Positions 5,951 through 6,008 of a stretch of DNA of 6,008 nucleotides are shown here, piece after piece; positions within the stretch are counted from its first letter, which is position 1; every line of letters starts with the position of its first letter. The position numbers and the translations under genes were made by a program. Under the pieces are notes generated by a model. The model saw only the letters and a program-made list of their open reading frames with translations. It was not told the origin of the DNA and made no database searches. Origin of the DNA: Pseudomonadota bacterium. Lineage in GTDB: Bacteria; Pseudomonadota; Alphaproteobacteria; Rhizobiales; Devosiaceae. Where the stretch lies: assembly GCA_023415605.1 (NCBI GenBank), contig JAEZKB010000277.1, forward strand, positions 1-6,008, given 5' to 3'.

Positions 5951-6008
5951 AGGTGCTCCCCCCTCCACCGCGCCATGCGCGGTTCCCCTCCCCCGCAAGC
6001 GGGAGAGG
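5951..6008. repeat. GC-rich palindromic intergenic repeat (right end cut by window)
   Basis: A C-rich run leads into ACCGCGC-CAT-GCGCGGT (5967-5983), a perfect 7-bp hairpin. A second hairpin follows at 5987-6008, in which CCTC and CCCGC pair with GCGGG and GAGG across one C-A mismatch. This CTCCCCCGCAAGCGGGAG style is familiar from dispersed intergenic repeats in Hyphomicrobiales genomes; that is recognition from memory, not a search. It probably marks the edge of an intergenic region. Confidence 0.6.

Larger units (their letters stand above)
5196..6008. other. Gene-free, structure-rich intergenic stretch
   Basis: About 0.8 kb without a convincing protein-coding gene. Open frames of up to 234 codons exist on the - strand, but their translations are rich in R, S, P and C, match no recognisable family and lack sensible ribosome binding sites. 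No tRNA cloverleaf, RNase P, SRP or tmRNA hallmark was found on either strand. What it does hold is many inverted repeats (5281-5296, 5325-5389, 5422-5479, 5865-5935), a lower-GC patch at about 5715-5800 and a terminal dispersed-type repeat. Its left end must contain the leader and promoter of the dipeptidase gene, but no convincing promoter is visible there. Confidence 0.6.

Overview
The window looks like GC-rich chromosomal DNA from an alphaproteobacterium, probably a Hyphomicrobiales (Rhizobiales) member. Three observations suggest this: the 41-residue cysteine-free L36 protein, the output-less response regulator with a GPDRRR tail, and the GC-rich hairpin repeat at the right edge. A Devosia-like origin is possible but is an impression from the L36 and repeat style, not a proven assignment.

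Layout. Positions 1-2399 (+) hold the end of a peptide-type ABC importer operon. It contains the C-terminal part of a DppC/OppC-like permease, then a DppD/OppD-like ATPase starting on the base after the permease stop, then a DppF/OppF-like ATPase overlapping the previous stop by one base. Positions 2396-2899 (-) encode a single-domain response regulator converging on the ATPase gene so tightly that the two stop codons share bases. Positions 3012-3286 (+) form a compact rpmJ unit: a strong sigma70-type promoter, a leader with a terminator-like hairpin, the L36 gene (too short for most ORF cut-offs) and an intrinsic terminator. Positions 3385-3789 (+) encode a small protein that resembles the SRPBCC/START-like fold. 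It converges with a gap of 8 bases on an M20 family dipeptidase (3798-5195, -).

Positions 5196-6008 (about 0.8 kb) contain no convincing gene. Open frames there read as low-complexity, Arg/Ser/Pro-rich shadows. The stretch is rich in inverted repeats: a 65-base structured element with perfect 11-bp arms, a second element with two mutually exclusive internal pairings, and three hairpins in a row. It ends in a GC-rich hairpin repeat of the kind dispersed in alphaproteobacterial genomes. It is the most likely place for an unannotated RNA or a decayed mobile element, but the sequence alone does not settle which.

Functionally, the importer would energise uptake of peptides or similar small substrates, and the dipeptidase could hydrolyse imported peptides in the cytoplasm. 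That link is inference, because the genes are 1.4 kb apart, on opposite strands and separated by housekeeping genes. No defence system, CRISPR array, tRNA, rRNA or intact transposase was found. Most of the window is ordinary core genome, and the unusual part is the structured gene-free right end.
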